A stretch of 64,000 nt of DNA from DATGPD01 sp041398565. GTDB taxonomy: Bacteria > Planctomycetota > UBA1135 > UBA2386. A program made the position numbers and the translations under genes. Every line of letters begins with the position of its first letter. The stretch's first letter is position 1. The notes below the pieces were generated by a model. The model did not search any database and had not been told where the DNA came from. It saw only the letters and a program-made list of their open reading frames with translations. Where the stretch lies: positions 434,001-498,000 of the forward strand of contig JAWKUN010000002.1 of the NCBI GenBank assembly GCA_041398565.1, read 5' to 3'. Below, piece by piece: positions 25,346-34,765 of the stretch.

Positions 25346-28300
25346 ATGCGCACGGTCGTCTGGGTCCTCGCCCTCGCCTCCATGGTTCCCGGCCAGCTCG
25401 TCCTGGAGGGCGGTCGCGGACCACTCGCCGGCAAACACGTGGTGTTCCTGACCGGGGACGAGGAGTACCGCTCGGAAGAAGCCATGCCGATGCTGGCGCG
25501 CATCGTTGCGAAGCGCCACGGGGCCAAGTGCAGCGTGCTGTTCGCGCTCGGCGAAGACGGCGCCATCGACCCTGAAGCGCGCGGCAGCCTGGGCATGCCC
25601 GAGGCCATCGACACGGCCGATCTGTTGGTGATGCAGCTGCGCTTCCGCGCCTGGGACGACGCCACCATGCAGCGCTTCGTCGCCGCCTACCGTCGGGGTG
25701 TGCCGATCGTCGCCCTGCGCACCAGCACGCACGCCTTCGCCTACCCGGCCGACAGCGAGAGCGAGTTCAAGCGCTTCTCCTGGAACAGCAAGGAGTGGCC
25801 GGGCGGCTTCGGCCGCCAGGTGCTCGGCGAGACCTGGGTGTCACACCACGGGAATCACAAGGTCGAGGCGACCCGCGGAGTGATCGAACCTGCCAACGCC
25901 ACCCACCCGATCCTGCGCGGGGTCGACGACGTGTTCGGGGACTCCGACGTCTACACCGCGAATCCGCCGGACGACTGCAGCGTCCTCCTGCGCGGTCAGG
26001 TGCTGCAGGGGCTCGGCCACGACGACGCACCGGTCGCGGGCAAGAAGAACGACCCCATGCAGCCGATCGCTTGGACCCGCACGCACACCAACGATGCCGG
26101 CACGCAGAACTTCGTGTTCTGCACCACCATGGGCGCCGCCACCGATCTGCGCAGTGCCGACCTGCGCCGCCTCCTGGTGAACGCCATCTACCACGGACTC
26201 GGTCTCGACGTGCCGGCCGCGGCCGACGTCGACATCGTCGGCACCTACGCCCCCACCGCCTACGGGTTCGGCGTGTTCCAGCGCGGCGTGCACCCCTCGG
26301 AGTGGGCCATGCCCGACGACGGTTCGCAGCCCCTGCAGCTGCGCAAGGGCGAACGCGTCGCCCTCGTCGGCGGCGGTCTGGCAGAGCGCGTCGCCAGCCT
26401 CGGTCACTTCGAAGCGCTCCTGCACACCCGCTTTCCCCAGCTCGAGCTGCAGGTGCGCGGCTTCGGCTGGCCGGGTGACGAGGTCGGCGTGCAGCAGCGT
26501 CCCGACGACTACACGCGCCTCGACGACCCGCTGGTGGTGTTCGCCCCCGATACACTGCTGTGCTTCTTCGGCGGCAACGAAGCCTTCGCCGGCGAGAGCG
26601 GGCTGGCGGGCTTCGTCACCGAGTACGAGCGGTGGCTCGACCGGCAGACCGACCGGCTCAGGCACGAGGGGCGCACGCCGCGCTTCGTGCTGATCTCACC
26701 GATCGCGACGGAGGACACCGGCGACCCGCATCTGCCGCCGGCGGCGCCGCGCAACCGCGCGCTGGCGCAGTATTCGGCCGCCATCGCGGCGCTCGCCGAA
26801 CGCCGCGGCCTGCGCTTCGTCGACGTCCTGGCGCCGACGGCGACGAGGTTCGCCGCCGCGCCGGGAGCGCAGTGCACCCTGGACGGCTTGCAGCTCGCCG
26901 AGACCGGCAGCACGCACCTGGCCCTGGCCCTCGATCGAGCACTGTTCGGCGGCGACAACCCGGCCGTGCGCGACGGCGCCCAGTTCGCGCGCCTGCTGGC
27001 CGCGGTCGCCGACAAGGCGTGGGTGCACGCCAACGACTACCGGATGCTCAACGGCTGGTACGTGTACGGTGGCCGGCGCACCTTCGACACCAAGACCTTC
27101 CCCACCGAGTACCAGAAGGTGCGCGCCATGGTGGCGGCGCGGGATCGCCACGTTTGGGCCCTGGCGCGCGGCGAGGAGATCGCTGGTCCCGACGACTCCG
27201 CAACCGGCGAGCTGTTCACACCCGAGACCACGTTCGGCAGCGCCAGCTACTCCGAGCCGAAGGAGCTGCGCTTCGTCAGCGCCGCCGAGTCGGCCGCGGC
27301 GATGAAGGTCGTCGCCGGCCTGGCCGTGCAACCCTTCGCCTCGGAAGCCGACTTTCCCGAGCTGGCCAACCCGGTGCAGCTGAACTTCGACGACCGGGGC
27401 CGCCTGTGGGTCGCGTGCATGCCCACCTACCCGTTGTGGCGGCCGGGGGATCCGAAGCCGTCCGACCGCCTGCTCATCTTCGAAGACGAAGATCGGGATG
27501 GCCGCGCCGATCGGGTCAAGGTCTTCTACGACCAGCTGCACTGCCCGACCGGCTTCGAGTTCTGGAACGGCGGCGTGCTGGTCACCTGCCAGCCGCGCAT
27601 GCTGTTCCTGCAGGACACCGACGGCGACGACCGCGCCGACGTCGTGCGGCAGATGTTCGACGGCTTCGCCAGCGACGACACCCACCACGCCATCGGCGCC
27701 TACGAGTGGTCGCCGGGCGGTCTGCTGCACATGCTCGAAGGCGTGCACATGGCCGGGGCCATCGAGACGCCGTGGGGCGTGCGCCGCAACAAGGGCCCGG
27801 CCGGAAGCTGGGTGCTCGACCCGCGCCGCCGTGACTTGCGCTACTTCCAGACCCCTGGCTACGGCAACCCCTGGTGCTACGTGTTCGACGGGCGCGGGCG
27901 CGGCATCGTCGGCGACGGCACCAGCGGGCAGCAGCACTTCGACCCGCTGCTCTCGGGCGCACAGTTCTCCGGGCGCAGCGCGCCGTCGACGGTGTTCGAC
28001 AACAAGGGCATGCGGCCGGTGATCGGCAGCGAATTCCTCATCAGCCGCCACCTGCCCGACGAGGTGCAGGGCCAGATGATCTACGCCTGCGTCATCAACA
28101 TGCACGGACTCACCCGCTTCACCGTGCGCGAGGACGGCGCCGGCCTGACCGGGGAACGGATCGAAGACCTGCTGGCGTCCGACGACGCCATGTTCCGCCC
28201 CGCCGATCCGCAGATCGGGCCCGACGGCGCGCTGTGGTTCGGCGACTGGTGCAACCCGCTGATCGGCCACATGCAGTACTCGCAGCGCGACCCGAACCGC

Positions 28301-29455
28301 GACAAGAAGCACGGCCGCATCTTCCGCCTGGTGGCCAAGGACCGCGCGCCCCTCACCCCGGTGACCCAGCACGGCAAGTCCATCCCCGAGGTGTTCGAGC
28401 AGCTGCGCGAACCCGAACCACGCACGCGCTACCGCGCGCGACGCTGGCTGCGTGCCCGGCCGACCGACGAGGTGCTGCCGGCGCTGCGCCGGTGGGTCGA
28501 CGGCATCGCCGACGACCCGGCACACGACCTTCTGGCGATCGAGGCTCTGTGGGTTCAGCAGGGGCACGACCGAGTCGATCCCGCGCTGTTGCGCGCCTGT
28601 CTCGGCGCCAAGGACCCCGAGACGCGCGCCGCGGCGGTGCACGTCGTCGGCGACATGCACGACCGCACTCCCGACGCCTTCACCCTCCTGGCCGCCGCGG
28701 CGCGCGATCCGCACCCACGGGTGCGCCTGGAAGCACTGCGTGGCCTGAGCTTCCTGCCCACCAAGGAGAGCGTGCTCGCCGCGCTCAGCGTCACCGAGCA
28801 AGCGATGGACAAATGGCTCGAGTACGAGCTCGACGTGACCCTGAGCGCGCTGGCCCCGGTGTGGCAGCCGAGGTTCGTGGCCGGCGAGGCGTTGGCCAAG
28901 CCGGGTTCGACCGCCGCCGAAATCCTGGCGTCGCACCGCGTGGTCAAGCGATCGGAAGCCGCGGCGCAGAAGGCGGTCGCCCGCGCCAACGACCGCGCCG
29001 CCCCGCCTGCCGACCGCCGCGCCGCCATGCTCGAACTCGGCAACCTGCCGGGCAACGCGACGCACGGCCGCGAAGTGTTCGGTCGCATCTGCATCGCCTG
29101 CCACCGGGCCGGCGGCCAGGGCGTACAAGTCGGCCCCGATCTCGACGGCGTCAGCAAGCGGTTGACGCTCGCCTTGATGGTGGAGTCGATCTTCGAGCCG
29201 AACGCGCGCATCGAGCCCAAGTACCAGATGGTCATGCTGGCACTGCACAACGGCGACGCGCTCGCCGGCTTCATCGACGCCGAGGCTCCGGATCACCTGG
29301 TTGTCCGACTGGCCGACGGCAGTCGGCGGACCATCGCCCTGGCCGACATCAAGAGTCGGGAGGCCTTGGCCACGTCCAACATGCCGGAAGGCCTCGGCCA
29401 GACCCTGTCGCCGCGCGAATTGGTCGACGTCATCGCCTACCTGAAGACGCTCTGA
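25346..29455 (+). CDS. PVC-type heme-binding dehydrogenase fused to ThuA and SGNH domains
   Basis: Encodes 1369 residues with an N-terminal signal (VVWVLALASMVPGQ). Domains in order: ThuA-like glutamine-amidotransferase fold (about 20-290; FLTGDEEYRSEEAMPMLA, RTSTHAF, SHHGNHKVEAT); an SGNH-hydrolase-like region (about 330-560; LCFFGGNEAF, VLISPIA); the PVC membrane-bound dehydrogenase/NHL propeller (about 650-1010; LWVACMPTYPLWRPGDPKPSDRLLIFED, ILEGVHM-type segment); HEAT-like helices (about 1020-1230); and a cytochrome c domain with C1249-I-A-C1252-H1253 and axial Met candidates downstream. This order is typical of very large Planctomycetota redox proteins thought to act extracytoplasmically on sugars. 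The ATG lies 15 bases after REP-like copy E and has no evident Shine-Dalgarno sequence. Confidence 0.92.
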   Translation: MRTVVWVLALASMVPGQLVLEGGRGPLAGKHVVFLTGDEEYRSEEAMPMLARIVAKRHGAKCSVLFALGEDGAIDPEARGSLGMPEAIDTADLLVMQLRFRAWDDATMQRFVAAYRRGVPIVALRTSTHAFAYPADSESEFKRFSWNSKEWPGGFGRQVLGETWVSHHGNHKVEATRGVIEPANATHPILRGVDDVFGDSDVYTANPPDDCSVLLRGQVLQGLGHDDAPVAGKKNDPMQPIAWTRTHTNDAGTQNFVFCTTMGAATDLRSADLRRLLVNAIYHGLGLDVPAAADVDIVGTYAPTAYGFGVFQRGVHPSEWAMPDDGSQPLQLRKGERVALVGGGLAERVASLGHFEALLHTRFPQLELQVRGFGWPGDEVGVQQRPDDYTRLDDPLVVFAPDTLLCFFGGNEAFAGESGLAGFVTEYERWLDRQTDRLRHEGRTPRFVLISPIATEDTGDPHLPPAAPRNRALAQYSAAIAALAERRGLRFVDVLAPTATRFAAAPGAQCTLDGLQLAETGSTHLALALDRALFGGDNPAVRDGAQFARLLAAVADKAWVHANDYRMLNGWYVYGGRRTFDTKTFPTEYQKVRAMVAARDRHVWALARGEEIAGPDDSATGELFTPETTFGSASYSEPKELRFVSAAESAAAMKVVAGLAVQPFASEADFPELANPVQLNFDDRGRLWVACMPTYPLWRPGDPKPSDRLLIFEDEDRDGRADRVKVFYDQLHCPTGFEFWNGGVLVTCQPRMLFLQDTDGDDRADVVRQMFDGFASDDTHHAIGAYEWSPGGLLHMLEGVHMAGAIETPWGVRRNKGPAGSWVLDPRRRDLRYFQTPGYGNPWCYVFDGRGRGIVGDGTSGQQHFDPLLSGAQFSGRSAPSTVFDNKGMRPVIGSEFLISRHLPDEVQGQMIYACVINMHGLTRFTVREDGAGLTGERIEDLLASDDAMFRPADPQIGPDGALWFGDWCNPLIGHMQYSQRDPNRDKKHGRIFRLVAKDRAPLTPVTQHGKSIPEVFEQLREPEPRTRYRARRWLRARPTDEVLPALRRWVDGIADDPAHDLLAIEALWVQQGHDRVDPALLRACLGAKDPETRAAAVHVVGDMHDRTPDAFTLLAAAARDPHPRVRLEALRGLSFLPTKESVLAALSVTEQAMDKWLEYELDVTLSALAPVWQPRFVAGEALAKPGSTAAEILASHRVVKRSEAAAQKAVARANDRAAPPADRRAAMLELGNLPGNATHGREVFGRICIACHRAGGQGVQVGPDLDGVSKRLTLALMVESIFEPNARIEPKYQMVMLALHNGDALAGFIDAEAPDHLVVRLADGSRRTIALADIKSREALATSNMPEGLGQTLSPRELVDVIAYLKTL

Positions 29456-29724
29456 AGCCCCGCGCGGGCGAGCGCCCCGTAAGCAAATTGCGTCGAACCG
29501 AAACGGGATCGAACCCCGCAGGCCACCTTCCCTGATAAAAAAGTGCGAATCGTGCGGCCGAAGCCAGCTCTCCCTCGGCCCACGGTTCCGGTGGATCCCG
29601 AGTTTTCTCGGACCCCGGCCGGACGGTCGTCGAGCCCCGACTCTCCTGCGGTCGGTGTCCTCGTGACTCGCCCCGTCGCTGCCCCGCTGCCCCAACACAA
29701 CCCCTTATCCCTGCAAACTCCTCC

Positions 29725-31548
29725 ATGCTGGCGTCACGGTACACAGCCCTCCTCTTGACCACGGCGGCGACCGCACAGGCGATCCCCTACGCCGGTCCGG
29801 TCGAACACGTGCTCTGGCACTCGTCCCCGAGCAGCCCCAACTTCACACAGGTGGCGACCGGGATGTTGTCCGGTGCCGGCTACCCCGACATCGCCGTCCT
29901 GGAGAACGGGGTGCCGTCTCTGTACATGTCACCGGGGACGGTCAACCACACGGCGCCGATCGCCGGCGCTCCTGCCGGCTGCTCGGCGTTGGTGACCCGC
30001 CCCTTCCAGACCGCGTACAGCGGCTACCACCGCGACGAACTCATCGTGGCGTGCGGCTTCGGCCTCAAGCGATGGCGCCGCACCGGCGCGCCGACTTGGG
30101 AAACCCTCGACGCGACGTTCGCGGGAGTGCCGTGGAAGGGCGCCAAGCGCCTCCTGTCGGCCGACGTCAACGGCGACGGCATCTGCGACCTGATCGCCCT
30201 GAGCAGCCGCGGCGACGCCGTCGGCGTGCGCCTGGGAACCTCCACCGGTTTCGGCGCCAACTACATCCGCTGGCTGCCCGGCCCCGTCGGCCTCGACATC
30301 GTGTCGACGCCGTGGGACATCAACGAAAGCGATCGCGAGGTGGCCGTGGCGATGAGCAGCGGTCTCGTCGTGTTCGACCATCTCCTCCAGAACACACTCG
30401 CGAGCATCGCCGGTACGGACTGCTCGAAGGCCCTGTTGGCCTCGCCCCGGTCGAACATCACCGGCAACGGCGAGATCCTCGTCCTGGCCGCCGAGAAGAA
30501 CTCGGCTTGGAAGCTGTTCAGCGTCGACTCGCAGAACCCCGCGGGGATCGATCTCGGGGCCCTCGGCCTCGTCGGGTGTGCCGTGGGCGACGTCGACGCC
30601 GACGGCGATGACGACCTCGCCTTCAGCAAGACGGCGAACCATCGCACCCTCGTCCTGTTCCAGGACGGCGACAACCACTTCACCGGCGTCGGCCTCGACG
30701 TCCCGTTGATCGGGTCGATCGCCAACTGGGAGGCTTCGTCGGGGGCGGCGCCGGCCAATCGCGCTTGGCCAGCGCTGGTCGACGTCGACAGCAACGGGGC
30801 CGCCGAGGTCGTGCAGGCGGTCGAGAGCCAGAACGACGTGATCCTGGTCCGTTCGCCGCTGGGCGCCGGTCGCGCCGTGACGATCCTGGGGTCCGGGTCG
30901 CTGACCGGTTCGGACGGGAGCTTCCACATCAACCTGGACATCCAGACCACACCCCCCGCTGGCGCCACCGACATCGAGTGGGTGGTGAGCGGCATCCTCC
31001 TCGGGCCGGCTTCCAACCGAACCTACGACATGGGCATATGGTCGGGGTCCGGCCGGGTGTCGATCGGCGCCACGCAGGTGTCGATCGCTGCCCCCGAGAG
31101 CGAACTCCTGATCGATCAGGGGCTGTCCCTCTTGATCCAGCTGCGCCCCTTGCAGGTGAACGGCGGCGTGGTGGTGCGTGCCTTCCGCCCGACGATGTGC
31201 ATCTTCGCCATCGACCAGTGGGAGAGCTACGACCCGCCGATGACCATGGATCGCTACGACGCCGAGTACCTCGAGCAAATGTTCGATGCGCTCGGCCGGA
31301 GCTACACCGACTTCGCCGTCAACCGCGACGGTGAACCGTCGCAGGCTGGCAACGGTGGCGCGAACGGCGTGGGCCTCGGCGTGGGTGCCGCGCCCGCCGG
31401 GGTCGAGCCGACGCCAGGCAAGGGGTCTTCGCGCGGCGGCGGCATCGGCCCCGCCACGAACGGCGGCGTGAACACCGGCATCATCATCGTCATCGATCCG
31501 CCGCCGCCCCCGGATCCGCCCGGCTCCGGCACGACCGGCCCGGGCTGA
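29725..31548 (+). CDS. Secreted FG-GAP/VCBS-like propeller protein
   Basis: Encodes 607 residues after a short signal peptide (YTALLLTTAATAQA). The body contains FG-GAP/VCBS-type Asp-rich calcium-binding repeats: LLSADVNGDGICDLIAL, VGDVDADGDDDLAFSKT, ALVDVDSNGAAEVVQ, each with a DxDxDG-like loop, suggesting a beta-propeller. A beta-rich region follows (about 370-500), then a Gly/Pro-rich low-complexity tail with PPPPPDPPGSG. No enzymatic motif is visible; extracellular adhesion or matrix binding is usual for such proteins but is only inferred. It is preceded by a 269-base gap with no convincing promoter and converges with the CHAT operon 41 bases downstream. Confidence 0.75.
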   Translation: MLASRYTALLLTTAATAQAIPYAGPVEHVLWHSSPSSPNFTQVATGMLSGAGYPDIAVLENGVPSLYMSPGTVNHTAPIAGAPAGCSALVTRPFQTAYSGYHRDELIVACGFGLKRWRRTGAPTWETLDATFAGVPWKGAKRLLSADVNGDGICDLIALSSRGDAVGVRLGTSTGFGANYIRWLPGPVGLDIVSTPWDINESDREVAVAMSSGLVVFDHLLQNTLASIAGTDCSKALLASPRSNITGNGEILVLAAEKNSAWKLFSVDSQNPAGIDLGALGLVGCAVGDVDADGDDDLAFSKTANHRTLVLFQDGDNHFTGVGLDVPLIGSIANWEASSGAAPANRAWPALVDVDSNGAAEVVQAVESQNDVILVRSPLGAGRAVTILGSGSLTGSDGSFHINLDIQTTPPAGATDIEWVVSGILLGPASNRTYDMGIWSGSGRVSIGATQVSIAAPESELLIDQGLSLLIQLRPLQVNGGVVVRAFRPTMCIFAIDQWESYDPPMTMDRYDAEYLEQMFDALGRSYTDFAVNRDGEPSQAGNGGANGVGLGVGAAPAGVEPTPGKGSSRGGGIGPATNGGVNTGIIIVIDPPPPPDPPGSGTTGPG

Positions 31549-31589
31549 GCCGCCGCTGGTACGACCGCCACATACAGGCCGACCTGCAC

Positions 31590-34232
31590 CTACGAGCGTC
31601 CGCGACGGAACGCGCTGCCGGTGGCGCGCGATCGCCAAGACCACAAGACCAGGGCGAGGGCTCCCAGCCCGAGGAGTCCCAACCCGACGGCGCCACCCCA
31701 CCGACCCGCGCCGGAACGGACGACGCGCTGCGGCGCAGCCGCCTCGAAGCCGAACACGCCGACGACGGCGTGGAACGCCGGATGTGCGAACTCGGAGTCC
31801 TCGGCCAGGGACAAGCGCGCCCGCCGCATCGCCTCGGCCGCACCGCAGCCCTCGGCACTCGCACGCGAGAAGGCCGCCAGCAACGCCATGGTGGCCGCCG
31901 CATCGAGATCGGCGTCGGCCGCGACGACAGTGTCGGCGCCGGCGAACAGGAGGGCGCCGGCCAGGTGGCTGCCGGCATCGTCGCCGCGGCGGAGCGGCCC
32001 GCTGCCGCCGCGGCACACCGCGAGCGCGACCAAGGGCGGCACGCCACCCTCGCGCAAGGCTTCGATGGCGGCACACGACATCGGCCCCCCGGCCAACGAC
32101 ACCCCGCGGGTGCGCTGGTCGCCGCGGGTGCCGAGCCCGCTGCAGCCGTGCGCGACGACCACGGCCAGTGCGCTGTGAGCCACGTCGTCTCCGGCCAAGG
32201 CCGCGGCGGTGGCCGCTTGGCCGGTGAAGCGCAGCGCCCGCGGCCACGGCGAGGCGATCGCATCGAGGCTGTCGCCGGCCAGCACGACAGCGTCTTCAGC
32301 CGCAACACCGTCGCCGCCGGTCACGGCCAGGACGGCGCAGCGGTCGGCAACCAGCCCAATGCGCTCCTCGACCGCGCCGGCTCGATGGAGCCCGAACGGC
32401 AAGGACGGCAGGTAGGAGAGAGCGAGGTCGCAGCCGAGCCAGCGGTGGCGCGTTCCCGGCAGCGCTTCGAACGGCAAGTTGCCGAGCAGTTCGCGCCCGA
32501 CGACCACGCACGCATCCCACGCAGCCATCTCCTGCCGCAGCCGCGCCGGCAAGACCGCGCCGGCGATGCGCTCGGCACACGCCGTCACCACGTCGAGGGA
32601 GGCGAGTTCACCACCGACCGACAGGAACTGGCGCAGGCGCCGCAGCTCCGGCAGGAGGAACTCGGCCCGCGGCATACGCAAGAAGTCGATGCGCGCCGAG
32701 GTCACCACGAACACGCACTCACCGAACATGCACGGCAAGAAGACGAGGAGTCCGCCTCGCGCGGGCACCAGGCGCCCACGCACCTGCGCCGCGTCGCCGA
32801 CGGGGATGTCCTGCCGCCGCGCCAAGGTCCCCTGTGCTTGCGCGCGCATCACGTGCGCCAGGGCGCGCTCCGGATGCTGTGGGTCGAGCGCGCACTCGAC
32901 CGCCACCAGCGCCGCAATCACGTCGCGACGGTCGGCGAACTGGAGGAAGCCGACGCCGTCCTTGCGCAGCGGGATCGCGTCCCAGGTGGCGAACATGTCG
33001 TCGCACACGCGGAGCAGTTCGGTTCGCAGCGGCACCAGGTCGCTGGCTCGGTCGCCCCGCTCCAGGGCCAGGTAGGCGCCCCTGGCCGCCAGCGCACCGC
33101 GCAGCTCCGCCGCCGTCCCCGGCCCCAGGCCATCGATCCGCGCCGCGGCACGGCGCAGGTCGTCGGCCGCGGCAGCGAAGTCGCCGATCTCCGTCTGCAT
33201 GAACGCGCGATCGACGAGGATCCGTGCCTCCACCTCGTCGGAGCCACCGCGCGCCAGCGCCTGCTGCAGGCGCGCCAGCGGTCGCGGGTCCTCGCGAAGC
33301 GGCACCTCGAGGGTCCGCATCATCGCCACCGCGACCAGGCGCTCGACCTCAGCCGCGTCACCGCCGGGTGGGCCGCGCAGGATCTCCTCGCCGCATCGAA
33401 TCGCCGCCGCGAAGTCCTCGGCCGCCATGTGGTACGACAGCCACAAGCGGTCGCGCGAAGCGCTGCCCAGGTCGCCAGCCTCGGCGAGATGGGCGCGCGC
33501 CACGTCGAGCAGGCCGTATTGCAGCGACTCCTGCGCGCGCAGTCCGTGGTAGGTGTCGACGAGCCAGAGCGTCCGACCTTCAGGGGGCAACCGCACCTCG
33601 GCCGCATCGAGATCCCGGCTGAGGGCTTCGAAGCGGCGCTCCGCCAGGTCGAGGTGCGCCAGGAGCACGTAGGGCCCGTGCGCCAGCTCGCCGAGGTCGC
33701 ACTGCCGAGCCGCGTCGAGGCGCACGCGTCGCTCGACGGGATCGCTCGCGCACAAAGCCAACCGCAGCATCGCGTAGCCCAGGTCTTCGCGGCTGTCACC
33801 CCGGCGCGCGGCTGCCGCCGCTCCCCGCAGCAGCTCCTCCTCGGAGATCCCGCCGAGGCGAGTGCGCACGCCGGGGTGGGCAGCGCCGCGCCAGGCCAGC
33901 CGCGCCCACGCAGCATCGAGCCACGCGTCTGCCGCCGCGCCACCGGAAGCGGAGCGACGCGCGTCGAGAGCCCGCATGGCGGCCGCGAAGGCATCGACGT
34001 CACCGGCACCGAGCTGACCGACGACGGTCCGCGTCCACTCGTTCCAGTTGGTCGCGCTCGGCTCTACCTGGGCGACCGCCGGTCCGGCCAGGAGTGTCGC
34101 CGCTAGCGCGGCGGCCAGGCGACGGTGGTCGGGGCCGAGCGCCCGCTCCGCCCGCCGAGGTCGTCGAAACCTTGCACCGTGAAGGTCACCGCGTCCGGCC
34201 AGCCCGCGGTGGATTCGGCGCTGAAAGTCCAT
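31590..34232 (-). CDS. TPR-CHAT protease, exported and membrane-anchored
   Basis: Encodes 880 residues. After an Arg-rich N-terminus comes a hydrophobic export segment (LAAALAATLLAGPAVAQ, about 39-55). Residues about 60-480 are helical, TPR-like repeats; about 500-840 form a CHAT domain (caspase-like) with catalytic His695 in VVVAHGCSGLG and Cys740 in LALAVCRGGSG, followed by SHLAGALLFAGADTVV. A C-terminal transmembrane helix (GLGLLGLGALALVLW) ends in a basic tail. Protease activity on an extracytoplasmic substrate is inferred. It is last in an operon with an ECF sigma factor and its membrane anti-sigma. The only ATG in frame overlaps the anti-sigma gene by 130 bases; a non-ATG start nearer 34110 would remove most of the overlap. 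Confidence 0.85.
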   Translation of the reverse strand: MDFQRRIHRGLAGRGDLHGARFRRPRRAERALGPDHRRLAAALAATLLAGPAVAQVEPSATNWNEWTRTVVGQLGAGDVDAFAAAMRALDARRSASGGAAADAWLDAAWARLAWRGAAHPGVRTRLGGISEEELLRGAAAAARRGDSREDLGYAMLRLALCASDPVERRVRLDAARQCDLGELAHGPYVLLAHLDLAERRFEALSRDLDAAEVRLPPEGRTLWLVDTYHGLRAQESLQYGLLDVARAHLAEAGDLGSASRDRLWLSYHMAAEDFAAAIRCGEEILRGPPGGDAAEVERLVAVAMMRTLEVPLREDPRPLARLQQALARGGSDEVEARILVDRAFMQTEIGDFAAAADDLRRAAARIDGLGPGTAAELRGALAARGAYLALERGDRASDLVPLRTELLRVCDDMFATWDAIPLRKDGVGFLQFADRRDVIAALVAVECALDPQHPERALAHVMRAQAQGTLARRQDIPVGDAAQVRGRLVPARGGLLVFLPCMFGECVFVVTSARIDFLRMPRAEFLLPELRRLRQFLSVGGELASLDVVTACAERIAGAVLPARLRQEMAAWDACVVVGRELLGNLPFEALPGTRHRWLGCDLALSYLPSLPFGLHRAGAVEERIGLVADRCAVLAVTGGDGVAAEDAVVLAGDSLDAIASPWPRALRFTGQAATAAALAGDDVAHSALAVVVAHGCSGLGTRGDQRTRGVSLAGGPMSCAAIEALREGGVPPLVALAVCRGGSGPLRRGDDAGSHLAGALLFAGADTVVAADADLDAAATMALLAAFSRASAEGCGAAEAMRRARLSLAEDSEFAHPAFHAVVGVFGFEAAAPQRVVRSGAGRWGGAVGLGLLGLGALALVLWSWRSRATGSAFRRGRS

Positions 34233-34765
34233 TGCGGTCGGTCGATCTGCTCGCTGTGCCGGTCGAGGCCCGCACCCGCCACGTGCACCTTGTAGTGCGC
34301 GGCGTGTTCCTTGTCACGCCAGACGAGCTCGAACCCCCCTGCGACCGGCTCGCAGGAAGTGATCTCGATGGTGGCGGCTTCGCGGTCGAGGATGCCGCGC
34401 GCCCTCTCGGGCGGAGAGGTCTCCGACCGCATCCACCACGCCACCGCCGCGACAAGGACAGCGGCGACCAGCATCATTCCCCACGAGCGACGGCGCCCGG
34501 CGGGTGGCGAAGCTGCCGCGAGGCGACGTACGATCCCCTCGGTGTCCATGGGTGGCACGTCGATCGAGCTGGCTTTGCTCAAGACGCTCCGCTCGTGCGC
34601 GCCGGCTGCATCCAGGATTCGCTGCGCCTCGCGCAGCGAATCCAGCTCGCCGCGCAAGCCAGGGAACTGCCGCAGCGCTTGCTGGACCTCGTGCGCGTCG
34701 ACCGGCAGGTCTCCGATCACTGCGCGTCGGACCAGGGCGCGCGCCTCTTGCTCGTCGATGTTCAT
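34103..34765 (-). CDS. Transmembrane anti-sigma factor with FN3-like outer domain
   Basis: Encodes 220 residues. The cytoplasmic N-terminal part (about 1-95; MNIDEQEARALVRRAVIGDL...) is helical and presumably binds the sigma factor. One transmembrane helix at about 96-112 (WGMMLVAAVLVAAVAWW) precedes an outer domain (about 130-220; EITSCEPVAGGFELVWRDKEHAAHYKVHVAG...VTFTVQGFDDLG) with the strand pattern of a fibronectin type III fold. No zinc-binding HxxxCxxC motif is seen, so this is not a classic ZAS anti-sigma factor. Its ATG overlaps the sigma stop by four bases (ATGA), showing translational coupling. Its stop lies inside the CHAT open frame. The anti-sigma call rests on context and topology, not on a recognised domain. 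Confidence 0.72.
   Translation of the reverse strand: MNIDEQEARALVRRAVIGDLPVDAHEVQQALRQFPGLRGELDSLREAQRILDAAGAHERSVLSKASSIDVPPMDTEGIVRRLAAASPPAGRRRSWGMMLVAAVLVAAVAWWMRSETSPPERARGILDREAATIEITSCEPVAGGFELVWRDKEHAAHYKVHVAGAGLDRHSEQIDRPQWTFSAESTAGWPDAVTFTVQGFDDLGGRSGRSAPTTVAWPPR

Noticed and set aside
29490..29525. tRNA T-arm-like sequence (GCGGG, GTTCGAT loop, CCCGT) on the minus strand
   Set aside because: No anticodon arm, D-arm or acceptor stem can be built around it, and the loop is shifted by one base relative to a true T-loop.
29600..29620. CCGAG-TTTT-CTCGG hairpin after the dehydrogenase/cytochrome gene
   Set aside because: Only a 5-bp stem with the T-run inside the loop rather than after it; too weak for a terminator call.
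26696..29698. 1000-codon minus-strand open frame opposite the ThuA/dehydrogenase gene
   Set aside because: Antisense shadow of the real gene; composition is biased and no domain is recognisable.
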